Assembly (NCBI GenBank): GCA_023426145.1
Contig: JAFABG010000018.1
Location: 29,506-93,505 of the forward strand
From: Bacteroidota bacterium
GTDB taxonomy: Bacteria; Bacteroidota; Bacteroidia; Bacteroidales; Bacteroidaceae
Reading direction: 5' to 3'
DNA: 64,000 nt
Part shown: one piece after another, positions 34,344-43,256 of the stretch
How the letters are laid out: the number at the start of each line of letters is the position of its first letter
How positions within the stretch are numbered: the stretch's first letter is position 1
Translations under genes and position numbers: made by a program
Notes under the pieces: generated by a model
The model's database searches: none
What the model saw: the letters and a program-made list of their open reading frames with translations, nothing else
What the model was told of the DNA's origin: nothing

Positions 34344-34369
34344 ATTTTGAGGTTATAGTAGATTATCTT

Positions 34370-36853
34370 TTATCCCATGATTACTTCAACTTGATGTAAT
34401 CCAGGTTCATATTTCACCCTATTGCCATCTATCAAGACTCCATCAACATGAACGGATTGAATCCCTTTATTCACCCCATTTGTATTTATAACTTTAATCT
34501 GATATTCGGCTTCACGAAACTTACGCTTCACAGTAAACCCTTTCCAATCGGACGGGATGCAAGGATCAATTTGTAAGCCTTCGTAGGTTGGCTTGATGCC
34601 AAGTATAAATTGCGTGATTGCATAATAATTCCAAGCAGCGGTGCCTGTAAGCCAACTATTTTTTGCTTCTCCAGGAACGGCTGCATCTTTACCTGCAATC
34701 ATCTGAGAATACACATACGGTTCAACTTTATGGAGAGCACTTTGTTCTTCGGTATAGGAAGGACAAATTTTCCGGAAGTAGTCCCAAGCACGATCGCCTC
34801 TGCCTAACACAGTTTCACCGATAATTACCCAGGGATTGTTGTGACAGAAGATGCCAGCATTCTCTTTATAACCAGCAGGATAAGTGGAGATTTCTCCATA
34901 TTCAACGATATATTTTGTAAAGGCAGGATGATTAAGTACAATCCCGTGCTCGCAGTCTAAATGTTCTTTTACTGAATCTAAAGCTTTTTTTACGAGCCCT
35001 TCTTCTAATCCTATACCAGCCATAGTACACCACCCTTGTGACTCAATGAAAATCTTACCTTCTTCATTTTCTTTAGAACCAACTTTGTTTCCAAAGTAGT
35101 CGTAAGCACGTAGATACCATTCACCATCCCAACCATAGGTTTTTACTGCCTCTATCATCTTGTTGATGTAAGTTTCAGCTAGAACTGCTTCTTCATTTTT
35201 CCCGATCTGTTGGCAAAGATCCACATAGTCACGACCACACACCACAAACAGACCTGCAATCATTAAAGATTCGGCTTTAGAATCTTCCGTTTTATTTTCT
35301 GTGGTTTGAAAAGATTCATTCGGATCCCATGAAAAACAGTTTAGATTTAAACAGTCGTTCCAGTCTGCTCTACCAATAAGGGGCAGTTTGTGTGGTCCCA
35401 GATTTTCCACCACATGATTGAATGAGACACGTAAATGCTCGAACAAAGAGACTTCAGAACCTTCTTGGTTATCGAAAGGTACAGGCTCTTGCAAGATACT
35501 AAAATCTCCAGTTTCTTTGATGTATGCTACAGTTCCGAATATAAGCCACATCGGATCATCATTAAATCCTCCACCAATATCATTGTTTCCTCGTTTGGTG
35601 AGTGGCTGATACTGATGATAGCATCCTCCGTCTGCAAATTGAGTGGATGCAATGTCGAGGATTCGTTCGCGAGCCCGTTCCGGTATTTGGTGTACAAAGC
35701 CGACTAGATCTTGATTGGAATCTCGAAAACCCATTCCTCGTCCAATTCCACTTTCAAAGAAGGAAGCAGATCTTGACATATTGAAAGTGATCATACATTG
35801 ATACTGATTCCAAATGTTAACCATTCTGTCGAGTTTCTCTTCATCCGTCTTAACGACAAAAATATCAAGAAGATTTTTCCAATACGCTTTGAGTTCTGCA
35901 AAAGCAATATCCACTTTAGCTGTGGTGTCATAAGCAGAAATCATGCTCTTAGCTTTGGTCTTATTGATAATACTACCACTCGATACACTTTGTAGTACAT
36001 GACTGTTGTCAACTGCACGGGTGTCAAATTTATCCTCTTGTGCATTCTCAACATAACCTAGCAAGAAAATGAAATCACGGGTCTCATTCGGATTGAGCTC
36101 TATTTCCAAATAATGAGAGGCAATCGGGCTCCAGCCGTGTGCAATGCTGTCTCCCGATTTTCCTTCCACCACTTTTTCTGGATTACTGAATTCATTATAT
36201 AATCCGATAAACGCTTCTCTATCTGTGTCAAACCCATTGATTGGTGCATTTACACTATAGAATGCGAAGTGATTTCGGCGTTCTTTGTATTCTGTTTTAT
36301 GGTAGATCACTGAATCTTCCACCTCCACTTCACCTGTAGAAAAATTACGTTGAAAATTCTCCATATCGGTGGCTGCATTCCACAAACACCACTCTGCAAA
36401 TGAGAATAGCTTGATTTTCTTTCTTTCATTGCCTGTGTTTCGTAGCGTTAACTTCTGAACCTCTCCCCAGGTATGGAGAGGAACAAAGAATAAAACACTG
36501 GCTTCAATGTTATTCTTGACTCCCGTGATGCGTGTGTAGCTCATGCCATGCCTACATTCATAACTGTCCAGGGGAGTTTTACAAGGTTTCCATCCCGGCG
36601 ACCATAGAGTGTCACCATCGTTGATGTAAAAATAGCGGCCGCCATTGTCTATAGGTACGCTGTTATATCTATAGCGTGTGATGCGACGAAACTTGGCATC
36701 CTTATAAAAAGAATATCCTCCGGCTGTGTTAGAAATTAGTGAGAAGAAATCTTCATTACCTAAATAGTTAATCCACGGCCAAGGGGTTTGAGGGTCGGTG
36801 ATCACATATTCACAGTTAGCGTCATCGAAATATCCAAATTTCTTGTTTTTCAT
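34370..36853 (-). CDS. Cellobiose phosphorylase, GH94
   Basis: This 827-residue cytoplasmic enzyme, without a signal peptide, should split cellobiose with phosphate into alpha-glucose 1-phosphate and glucose. The opening KFGYFDDANCEYVITDPQTP and the catalytic segment GRADWNDCLNLN (residues 494-505, holding the general acid Asp) are characteristic of GH94 cellobiose phosphorylase. GRGMGFRDSNQD and HNNPWVIIGETVLGRGDRA are further family blocks. I chose the ATG at 36853 because the family begins there; the frame opens 13 codons earlier. Cellobiose would come from glucomannan or beta-glucan cut by the GH5_2 enzyme. A cellodextrin or laminaribiose phosphorylase is less likely. Confidence 0.9.
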   Translation of the reverse strand: MKNKKFGYFDDANCEYVITDPQTPWPWINYLGNEDFFSLISNTAGGYSFYKDAKFRRITRYRYNSVPIDNGGRYFYINDGDTLWSPGWKPCKTPLDSYECRHGMSYTRITGVKNNIEASVLFFVPLHTWGEVQKLTLRNTGNERKKIKLFSFAEWCLWNAATDMENFQRNFSTGEVEVEDSVIYHKTEYKERRNHFAFYSVNAPINGFDTDREAFIGLYNEFSNPEKVVEGKSGDSIAHGWSPIASHYLEIELNPNETRDFIFLLGYVENAQEDKFDTRAVDNSHVLQSVSSGSIINKTKAKSMISAYDTTAKVDIAFAELKAYWKNLLDIFVVKTDEEKLDRMVNIWNQYQCMITFNMSRSASFFESGIGRGMGFRDSNQDLVGFVHQIPERARERILDIASTQFADGGCYHQYQPLTKRGNNDIGGGFNDDPMWLIFGTVAYIKETGDFSILQEPVPFDNQEGSEVSLFEHLRVSFNHVVENLGPHKLPLIGRADWNDCLNLNCFSWDPNESFQTTENKTEDSKAESLMIAGLFVVCGRDYVDLCQQIGKNEEAVLAETYINKMIEAVKTYGWDGEWYLRAYDYFGNKVGSKENEEGKIFIESQGWCTMAGIGLEEGLVKKALDSVKEHLDCEHGIVLNHPAFTKYIVEYGEISTYPAGYKENAGIFCHNNPWVIIGETVLGRGDRAWDYFRKICPSYTEEQSALHKVEPYVYSQMIAGKDAAVPGEAKNSWLTGTAAWNYYAITQFILGIKPTYEGLQIDPCIPSDWKGFTVKRKFREAEYQIKVINTNGVNKGIQSVHVDGVLIDGNRVKYEPGLHQVEVIMG

Positions 36854-36923
36854 ATTTTTACTAGTTATGGTTATTACTTTTAAAGAAAGCAATCCTGTTG
36901 AATAGATTGCTTGAAACGGTGTT

Positions 36924-36931
36924 CAAAATTA
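36924..36931 (-). promoter_or_regulatory. Possible -7 box of the GH94-GH97 operon
   Basis: Minus strand TAATTTTG, about 70 bases before the GH94 start. No -33 box and no copy of the mannan-locus dyad are visible at the expected distance, so this is a weak call. Confidence 0.35.
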
Positions 36932-37001
36932 GGGACTTTTTTGGTTAAGTTCTTATCTATGAGCCTTTTTTTTCTTTTAGGAAAGTAGTTGTATCATAAT
37001 T

Positions 37002-37047
37002 AGATAAAATAATATAAGGCAAAAATGCTAAATGGTGCTTATCTTTG
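37002..37047 (+). promoter_or_regulatory. GH2 promoter with degenerate mannan-locus dyad
   Basis: A degenerate dyad AGATA-AAATAA-TATAA (37002-37017) lies 22 bases before the -7 box TATCTTTG (37040-37047). The 13 bases GATAAAATAATAT are identical to those in front of the CE7 esterase gene. The -7 box shows that the in-frame ATG at 37032 cannot be the start of translation. Confidence 0.6.
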
Positions 37048-37070
37048 CCATGATGATAAATGATACTATT

Positions 37071-39542
37071 ATGAACACACCCCAGATGCCAAAACTTACC
37101 CAGTGTATATCACTTTTTTTAATGCTACTCAGCATAACAGTTTCCCTTTCTGCCCAATCGGTTCGTGAACGAATTTTGCTTGACGATGGGTGGCAGTTTG
37201 CCTTTGGAAATGCTTCCTCTCCCGAAAAAGATTTTGGGTGTGGGACTGAATACTTCAATTACCTCACCAAGGCGGCTTCTATTCATAATGAAGGTCCATA
37301 TTCCCCAAAATTCGAGGCTTCTCGTTGGGGAGTGGAGTGGAAAACGGTAGATTTACCTCATGATTGGGTTGTTGATTTGCCTTATGCTAAGGAAGCTAGT
37401 CATAGCCATGGCTATAAAACAGTAGGATATAAATATCCGGAAACAAGTGTGGGCTGGTATCGCAAAACCATCGAGATATCCAAAGAAGATCTTGGAAAAC
37501 ATTTCTATCTTCAGTTTGATGGAATTTTCCGGGATGCTCGGGTTTGGATTAATGGGTTTTATTTAGGTCATGAATTGAGTGGATATGCTACACAGATTTA
37601 TGATATTTCGGAATATCTAAATTATGGTGGTGAGAATCTGATTACTGTTCGCGTGGACGCAACACTCGAAGAAGGCTGGTTTTATGAAGGGGCAGGCATT
37701 TATCGGCATGTGTGGTTAAACATAACTGCGCCTCTGCATGTGGCTCCTTTTGGCACCTTTGTGCATAGTACGTTGTCTAGCACGTATGACGAGGCTACTT
37801 TAACTATAGAAACGACTGTGGAAAATTCGGGTTTGCAGACGGATCGTTACCATCTTTGTCATCGTTTAATAGACAAGGAAGGGAAAGAGGTAGCTCGCAG
37901 TGAATGGGCTGGAAAGTCTTTATTGCCGAAAGACTATCAGCTTAGTGTTGGGCAGATGCAAGTTACCAATCCTCATCTTTGGGATGTGGAGACTCCCTAT
38001 TTATATACCTTGGTGACAGAAGTCTACCAGAATGAAAAATTGGTTGACTCATTCGATACTAGCATTGGAATCCGTGAAATTCGCTTTGATGCAGATAAAG
38101 GTTTCTTTCTGAATGGGAAGTTTTTGAAATTGAAAGGTGTGAATATGCATCAAGACCATCCAGGAGTGGGGGTAGGTCTTCCAGATGCTTTGCAGGTATA
38201 TCGGCTTAAGCAGTTAAAGGATTTCGGTTGTAATGCATATCGTTCCTCTCATAATCCAATGACGCCTGAGATGTTAGATGCCTGCGATAGTCTAGGTATT
38301 CTTGTGATTGAAGAGAATCGCTTAACGGGTATAAATCAAGAACATACTCATTTATTAAAACGTATGATAGAACGTGATAGAAACCATCCTAGTATCATTC
38401 TTTGGAGTGTGGGTAATGAAGAGTGGGGGATTGAGTGGAAAGAGAGCGGTACTCGTATCGCCGCTTCAATGCGTGAATATTGTCATCGTTTTGACCCTAC
38501 TCGCTTGATGACTGTGGCTTCAAGTAGTGGGCCAGCTATTCTTATTCCTGCTGATGTTGCCGGATATAATTATATTCTTCAGAATCCCGTTGAAGAACAT
38601 AGGAAGAATTATCCTAGCCGTTGTGCATTAGGTTCGGAAGAAACGTCGGGATGTGGTACTCGAGGCATTTATTTTGATGATTATGATAAGGGTCACATGG
38701 TTGCCTTCAATAGAAAACCTAACGGTCCAGATAGTTTGCTCAATTGTATTGAACGGGGTTGGGCTTTTTATGATGAGCGGCCTTATTTATCTGGTCTTTT
38801 CTATTGGACTGGGTTTGATTATCGCGGGGAACCCAATCCATTGAAATATCCGGCAACGGGATCTCAATTTGGTATTTTGGATTATTGTGGATTTCCAAAA
38901 GATGAGGCTTATTATTTAAAATCTTGGTGGACTACTAAACCAGTCTTACATATTCTTCCTCATTGGAACTTGAAAGGACATGAAGGAGATAGTATAGATG
39001 TTTGGGTGTATAGCAATTGTGAAGAGGTAGAGCTAGTGGTGAATGGGAAACGGTTGGGCCGAAAAACAATGCAAAAAAATAGTCATTTGGCTTGGAAGGC
39101 CATATATCAACCTGGTGTGGTTAAGGCTGTAGGCTATAGTCATGGTAAGAAAGTTATTACGCAGACCGTAGAAACTACAGGTGATCCTTGTCGAATTGAA
39201 CTCACAGCGGATCGTTCTGTCATAAAAGCAAGCCATAAAGATGTTGCTGTGATTCGGATTGAACTTCAAGACCAAAAGAAGCGCTTTGTTCCAACTGCTT
39301 GTGAGGAGTTGACACTCACCGTTTCGGGAACTATTCGAATCTTGGGTGTAGGAAATGGCGATCCGGCTTACCGTATGAGTGAACGTCCGATAGATGCCAA
39401 TGCCCGTACTTATAAAGTTAAAACATTCAATGGACTTGCTCAAGTTTTACTCCAGAGTACAGGTGAATCAGGTAGTGCAACATTGACTGTCAATTCTGAT
39501 CATCTCTCGGAGAGCTCTTTCGTTTTAAAGTTAAAAGAGTAA
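37071..39542 (+). CDS. GH2 beta-galactosidase-type glycosidase, exported
   Basis: This 823-residue protein has a signal peptide (QCISLFLMLLSITVSLSAQ) and GH2 domains in order: sugar-binding jelly roll (~30-220, TVDLPHDWV, VGWYRKTIEIS), Ig-like (~225-335) and catalytic barrel (~340-640). The barrel shows KLKGVNMHQDHPGVGVG, YRSSHNP, the acid/base in LWSVGNEEWG (Glu450) and the likely nucleophile in LGSEETSG (Glu523/524). C-terminal beta domains (~650-823, including a DUF4982-like part) complete it. The motifs fit Bacteroides GH2 beta-galactosidases; beta-mannosidase or other specificity cannot be excluded in this mannan locus. The ATG at 37071 lies about 20 bases after the expected transcription start. 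Confidence 0.85.
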   Translation: MNTPQMPKLTQCISLFLMLLSITVSLSAQSVRERILLDDGWQFAFGNASSPEKDFGCGTEYFNYLTKAASIHNEGPYSPKFEASRWGVEWKTVDLPHDWVVDLPYAKEASHSHGYKTVGYKYPETSVGWYRKTIEISKEDLGKHFYLQFDGIFRDARVWINGFYLGHELSGYATQIYDISEYLNYGGENLITVRVDATLEEGWFYEGAGIYRHVWLNITAPLHVAPFGTFVHSTLSSTYDEATLTIETTVENSGLQTDRYHLCHRLIDKEGKEVARSEWAGKSLLPKDYQLSVGQMQVTNPHLWDVETPYLYTLVTEVYQNEKLVDSFDTSIGIREIRFDADKGFFLNGKFLKLKGVNMHQDHPGVGVGLPDALQVYRLKQLKDFGCNAYRSSHNPMTPEMLDACDSLGILVIEENRLTGINQEHTHLLKRMIERDRNHPSIILWSVGNEEWGIEWKESGTRIAASMREYCHRFDPTRLMTVASSSGPAILIPADVAGYNYILQNPVEEHRKNYPSRCALGSEETSGCGTRGIYFDDYDKGHMVAFNRKPNGPDSLLNCIERGWAFYDERPYLSGLFYWTGFDYRGEPNPLKYPATGSQFGILDYCGFPKDEAYYLKSWWTTKPVLHILPHWNLKGHEGDSIDVWVYSNCEEVELVVNGKRLGRKTMQKNSHLAWKAIYQPGVVKAVGYSHGKKVITQTVETTGDPCRIELTADRSVIKASHKDVAVIRIELQDQKKRFVPTACEELTLTVSGTIRILGVGNGDPAYRMSERPIDANARTYKVKTFNGLAQVLLQSTGESGSATLTVNSDHLSESSFVLKLKE

Positions 39543-39559
39543 TAGGGTGAGGCATTTTC

Positions 39560-39573
39560 ATGTAATATTACAT
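39560..39573. promoter_or_regulatory. 14-base perfect palindrome upstream of araC-type gene
   Basis: ATGTAATATTACAT is a perfect palindrome 34 bases before the -7 box TATATTTG (39607-39614) of the AraC-family gene. Its position allows binding of a regulator. It differs from the shared mannan dyad. Confidence 0.35.
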
Positions 39574-39606
39574 TGGTGGTTTGAGGGTAAGATTAAAAAG
39601 AATTAT

Positions 39607-39614
39607 TATATTTG
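39607..39614 (+). promoter_or_regulatory. -7 box of the araC-type gene
   Basis: TATATTTG lies 30 bases before the start codon. The nearest TTTG (39580-39583) is 23 bases upstream, slightly far for a -33 box. Confidence 0.5.
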
Positions 39615-39643
39615 TGATCTGATACTTTTTAATCTTTAACTCT

Positions 39644-40531
39644 ATGGATAGTCATAATTATATAATGAGGGAAATCACCCCTTTGTCGGATCGTGATTGC
39701 TTCTACATTGCAGATCGTCGTAAAACAGAATTTACTTATCCTATTCACTGTCATTCTGAATATGAATTAAACTTTACGGAGCATGCTTCGGGTGTTCGGC
39801 GTGTTGTTGGGGATTCCACTGAGGTCATTGGAGATTATGATTTGGTGCTGATTACCGGAAAGGAATTGGAACATGTGTGGGAACAACATGAATGTACGTC
39901 CAAGGATGTTCGAGAAATAACGATTCAATTTTCTTCCGACTTGTTTTTCGGTAATGTGATGAACAAGAATCAGTTCGATAGTATCCGACGTATGCTTGAA
40001 AGAGCACAATGCGGACTTTGTTTCCCAATGCAGGCTATTTTAAAAGTATATGGTTGGCTAGATAAGCTGGCTTCTGAGGAACAAGGTTTCTATGCAGTGA
40101 TGAATTTCCTTCGTATTCTTTATGAATTGTCTCTCTTTGATAATGCCCGCGTACTTTCAAGTTCCTCTTTTGCAAAAATTGAGACCTTTACGGATAGCCG
40201 TCGTGTGCAAAAGGTTCAGAAATATATTGCAACTCATTATCAAGAGGATATTCGTTTGAGTGATTTAGCGGATATGGTTAGTATGACTTCAGTTTCCTTT
40301 AGCCGTTTTTTTCGCTTGCGTACAGGAAAGACTCTTTCTGATTATATTATTGACATTCGTTTGGGATTCGCAACGCGATTGTTAGTTGATTCAACCCACA
40401 CCATTGCAGAAATCTGTTACAATAGTGGTTTCAATAATCTTTCTAATTTCAATCGTATCTTCAAACGCAAAAAAGGATGTTCACCCAAAGAATTTAGAGA
40501 AAACTATAGAAAGAAGAAGCTAGTTATATGA
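39644..40531 (+). CDS. AraC-family transcriptional regulator, cupin sensor
   Basis: This 295-residue regulator has an N-terminal cupin-like sensor (~1-100, IHCHSEYELNFTEHASGVRRVV, with His residues in IHCHSE) and a C-terminal AraC DNA-binding domain (~190-290) with two helix-turn-helix units: RLSDLADMVSMTSVSFSRFFR and TIAEICYNSGFNNLSNFNRIF, ending in GCSPKEFRENYR. It sits inside the mannan locus between GH2 and CE7. It is the only obvious transcriptional regulator of the locus, so it is the first candidate to bind the dyad shared by four promoters. The effector would be a sugar sensed by the cupin domain. The stop codon lies within one such dyad. Confidence 0.92.
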   Translation: MDSHNYIMREITPLSDRDCFYIADRRKTEFTYPIHCHSEYELNFTEHASGVRRVVGDSTEVIGDYDLVLITGKELEHVWEQHECTSKDVREITIQFSSDLFFGNVMNKNQFDSIRRMLERAQCGLCFPMQAILKVYGWLDKLASEEQGFYAVMNFLRILYELSLFDNARVLSSSSFAKIETFTDSRRVQKVQKYIATHYQEDIRLSDLADMVSMTSVSFSRFFRLRTGKTLSDYIIDIRLGFATRLLVDSTHTIAEICYNSGFNNLSNFNRIFKRKKGCSPKEFRENYRKKKLVI

Positions 40532-40573
40532 TAAAATAATATCAGTTTTATTCAAATGAAGTGCTTATTTTTG
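40529..40573 (+). promoter_or_regulatory. CE7 promoter with mannan-locus dyad
   Basis: A perfect dyad TGATA-AAATAA-TATCA (40529-40544) lies 21 bases before the -7 box TATTTTTG (40566-40573). The right half occupies the normal -33 position, which suggests an activator replaces the -33 contact. Confidence 0.65.
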
Positions 40574-40604
40574 CATAGATGAATAATACTAAAAATCTGA
40601 TATT

Positions 40605-41882
40605 ATGAGAAAGCTATTCTTCTCTTTTCTATTTTTGTTCTATGCTTGTGCTGTAATGGCGCAGATACGTGGTAATGAAATACGCGTTGTTGTCTCTCCT
40701 GATCATAACGATTGGGTGTACCGCTTAAATGAAAAGTGTACGTTTACAGTACAGGTGATGAAGGCACAAAACTTATTGCCAGATGTTAAGGTGGACTACG
40801 AACTGGGTCCTGAAATGTATCCCACTGAAGTAAAGAAAGCTGTTGTTTTGAAAGAGGGTGTATTGAAGTTGCAAGGAACAATGGGGACTCCCGGTTTTCT
40901 TCGTTGCAAAATCAAGGCATATGTTAATGGGCGGACATACGAAGGACTTGCTACATCGGCTTATGCTCCGGAACAGTTAAATCCTATCACAGAATTTCCC
41001 TCAGATTTTCAAGAATATTGGTCTAAGACTCTAGCACAGGCACGTACTCTTCCGTTAAAACCAATTATGACGTTATTGCCTGAACGTTGTACTGAAACCG
41101 ATCAAGTTTATCAAGTTAGCTTTCAGACAAAAGCTGGAGGAGGTCGTTTTTATGGCATTCTTAGTATCCCAAAGAAAGAAGGGAAATATCCAGCTTTACT
41201 TCGTGTTCCCGGTGCTGGTGTTCGGCCTTATGCAGGCGATACTTATACGGCCTCCGGAAAAGTAATAACACTGGAAGTGGGTATTCATGGCGTTCCAGTT
41301 AACATGCCCCAATCGATATATGATGATTTAGCCAACGGTGCATTAAATAATTATTGGACATTTGGTAGAGACAACAAAGACTCTTTTTATTATAATAGAG
41401 TAATCGTAGGGGCTTTGCGTGCTGTCGATTTTATCTGTTCACTTCCTCAATATAATGGACTTGCTTTAGGGGTTACAGGGTCTAGTCAAGGTGGGGCTTT
41501 GTCTATAATAACTGCAGCTCTTGATTCCCGCGTCACTTTTCTTGCTGCTGTACATCCCGCATTGTGTGATCACGAAGCATTCTTTAAAAAACGTGCTTGT
41601 GGTTGGCCGCATTATTTCTATTATTATGGGGCACCAAATCAAAAAGAACTTGAAACTGTTCGATATTACGATACCGCTAACTTTGCTCGCTTATTGAAAG
41701 TGCCAGGCTGGTATAGCTGGGGATACAATGATGAGGTTTGTCCTCCTACATCTATGTATGCAGCCTACAATGTGATCTCATCTTCAAAGGAATTGCATCC
41801 CTATTTGGAGACTGGACATTATTGGTATCAAGAGCAATGGGATGAGTGGCTAGACTGGCTGAGAAAACAACTTGGAGTTTGA
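40605..41882 (+). CDS. CE7 acetyl esterase, exported
   Basis: This 425-residue protein has a signal peptide (LFFSFLFLFYACAVMAQ) and an N-terminal beta domain (~25-120). An alpha/beta-hydrolase of the acetyl-xylan-esterase (AXE1, CE7) type follows. The catalytic triad can be placed: Ser294 in GSSQGG, Asp376 in GYNDEVCPP and His405 in TGHYWYQ. CE7 enzymes remove O-acetyl groups from small sugars and oligosaccharides. In this locus the substrate is probably acetylated mannan oligosaccharides. A xylan role is not supported by the neighbours. The gene has its own promoter with the shared dyad and ends 83 bases before the GH5_7 gene. Confidence 0.87.
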   Translation: MRKLFFSFLFLFYACAVMAQIRGNEIRVVVSPDHNDWVYRLNEKCTFTVQVMKAQNLLPDVKVDYELGPEMYPTEVKKAVVLKEGVLKLQGTMGTPGFLRCKIKAYVNGRTYEGLATSAYAPEQLNPITEFPSDFQEYWSKTLAQARTLPLKPIMTLLPERCTETDQVYQVSFQTKAGGGRFYGILSIPKKEGKYPALLRVPGAGVRPYAGDTYTASGKVITLEVGIHGVPVNMPQSIYDDLANGALNNYWTFGRDNKDSFYYNRVIVGALRAVDFICSLPQYNGLALGVTGSSQGGALSIITAALDSRVTFLAAVHPALCDHEAFFKKRACGWPHYFYYYGAPNQKELETVRYYDTANFARLLKVPGWYSWGYNDEVCPPTSMYAAYNVISSSKELHPYLETGHYWYQEQWDEWLDWLRKQLGV

Positions 41883-41898
41883 TAAATTATCATTAATC

Positions 41899-41943
41899 TG
41901 ATAATATAGTATCACAATTTTTCAAACTAGCCATGTATCTTTG
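41899..41943 (+). promoter_or_regulatory. GH5 promoter with mannan-locus dyad
   Basis: A perfect dyad TGATA-ATATAG-TATCA (41899-41914) lies 21 bases before the -7 box TATCTTTG (41936-41943), the same spacing as in front of CE7. The transcript would start near 41950. Confidence 0.65.
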
Positions 41944-41965
41944 TCATATCGTTAAAACTAATAAG

Positions 41966-43255
41966 ATGAAGAAATCACAACTTTTGTTAGTAGCACTCAT
42001 ATTGCTATTAGGATCTTGTACTTCTAAACCTGTTGAACACACGTTTATCAAGGTTAACGCTAATGGGCAGTTTATTCGTGACGGAAAGCCCTATTACTTT
42101 TTAGGCACAAATTTTTGGTACGGTGCTATTCTAGGCTCCGAAGGTGAAGGAGGAAATCGTGAGCGTTTACATAAAGAATTAGACTTTCTGAAAAGCATTG
42201 GTATCAGTAACCTTCGCGTACTTGTAGGTGCTGATGGTGAAAACGGTGTGAAAACACGTGTGGAGCCATCCTTACAAGTAGCACCAGGTGTCTATAATGA
42301 TACTATTTTAGCCGGCTTGGACTATTTTATGAATGAACTTCGTGAGCGTGGTATGACAGCCGTTCTTTATTTGAATAATTCTTGGGAATGGAGCGGTGGT
42401 TATTCGGTTTATTTACAATGGGCTGGACATGGAAATGCAATTGTTCCTGCTGTTGATGGATGGCCTGCATTTATGGAATATGTTAAGCAGTTTCCGCAAT
42501 CAGATAGTGCGAAGGCTTTATTTGCCAATCATGTCAAGAATATTGTTACGAGGACTAATAGGTATAATAAGCTAAAATATGTGGATGATCCCACGATTAT
42601 GTCATGGCAGATTGGTAACGAGCCTCGCGCTTTTTCTGACGAGAACAAAGTGCCTTTTGCAAGATGGATTGCTGATGTGGCCGCACAGATTAAGTCGCTC
42701 GATCCTAACCACATGGTATCTACGGGAAGTGAAGGCGCTTGGGGATGTGAAAATGACATCGCACTTTATGAGAAGATTCATTCTGACCCCAATATTAGTT
42801 ATTTAAATATTCATATTTGGCCCTATAATTGGGGTTGGGTGACGAAAGATAGTTTGAAGGAACTTCTTCCACAAGCCAAAGAAAATACTAAAAAGTATAT
42901 TGACGATCACATGCTTGTGGCAAAGAAATATCATAAACCGATTGTTCTTGAAGAATTTGGCTTCCCAAGAGATGGATTTAAGTTTTCAAAAAATACTCCA
43001 ACCACTGCTCGGGATGAATATTATCGTTATGTGTTTGATCTGATAAATACAGACCGTGCCAACGGCGGACTTTTTGCAGGATGCAACTTCTGGGCATGGG
43101 GAGGATTTGCCGAACAAACAGCTGGCCATGTGTTTTGGGAAAAAGGTGACGACTATACAGGGGATCCTGCTCAAGAAGAACAAGGCTTAAATTCTGTATT
43201 TGCGACAGATAGTACTATTGAAATAATAAAAGGCGAAAATCTAAAAATGAAGTAA
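41966..43255 (+). CDS. GH5_7-type endo-beta-1,4-mannanase, lipoprotein
   Basis: This 429-residue lipoprotein (signal ends LLLGSC, Cys18; the following TSKPVE suggests the periplasmic face) is a GH5 (beta/alpha)8 enzyme of subfamily 7. Motifs are FIRDGKPYYFLGTNFWYG at the start, SWQIGNEPRA with acid/base Glu219, NIHIWPYNWGW and VLEEFGFPRDG with nucleophile Glu330. GH5_7 is largely endo-beta-mannanase, and the wide active-site strand with NIHIWP is typical. A start at an upstream in-frame ATG at 41933 is excluded because the -7 box covers it. The next gene, a GH5_2 glucanase, starts 1 base after its stop, so the two are cotranscribed. Confidence 0.9.
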   Translation: MKKSQLLLVALILLLGSCTSKPVEHTFIKVNANGQFIRDGKPYYFLGTNFWYGAILGSEGEGGNRERLHKELDFLKSIGISNLRVLVGADGENGVKTRVEPSLQVAPGVYNDTILAGLDYFMNELRERGMTAVLYLNNSWEWSGGYSVYLQWAGHGNAIVPAVDGWPAFMEYVKQFPQSDSAKALFANHVKNIVTRTNRYNKLKYVDDPTIMSWQIGNEPRAFSDENKVPFARWIADVAAQIKSLDPNHMVSTGSEGAWGCENDIALYEKIHSDPNISYLNIHIWPYNWGWVTKDSLKELLPQAKENTKKYIDDHMLVAKKYHKPIVLEEFGFPRDGFKFSKNTPTTARDEYYRYVFDLINTDRANGGLFAGCNFWAWGGFAEQTAGHVFWEKGDDYTGDPAQEEQGLNSVFATDSTIEIIKGENLKMK

Positions 43256-43256
43256 C

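Noticed and set aside
37032..37070. Upstream ATG for the GH2 gene
   Set aside because: The -7 box TATCTTTG at 37040-37047 lies inside this stretch, so the transcript starts after it.
39033..39443. 136-codon open frame on the minus strand
   Set aside because: It lies opposite the GH2 C-terminal part, without start signals or known motifs.
41933..41965. Upstream ATG for the GH5_7 gene
   Set aside because: It overlaps the -7 box at 41936-41943. The lipoprotein signal begins at 41966.
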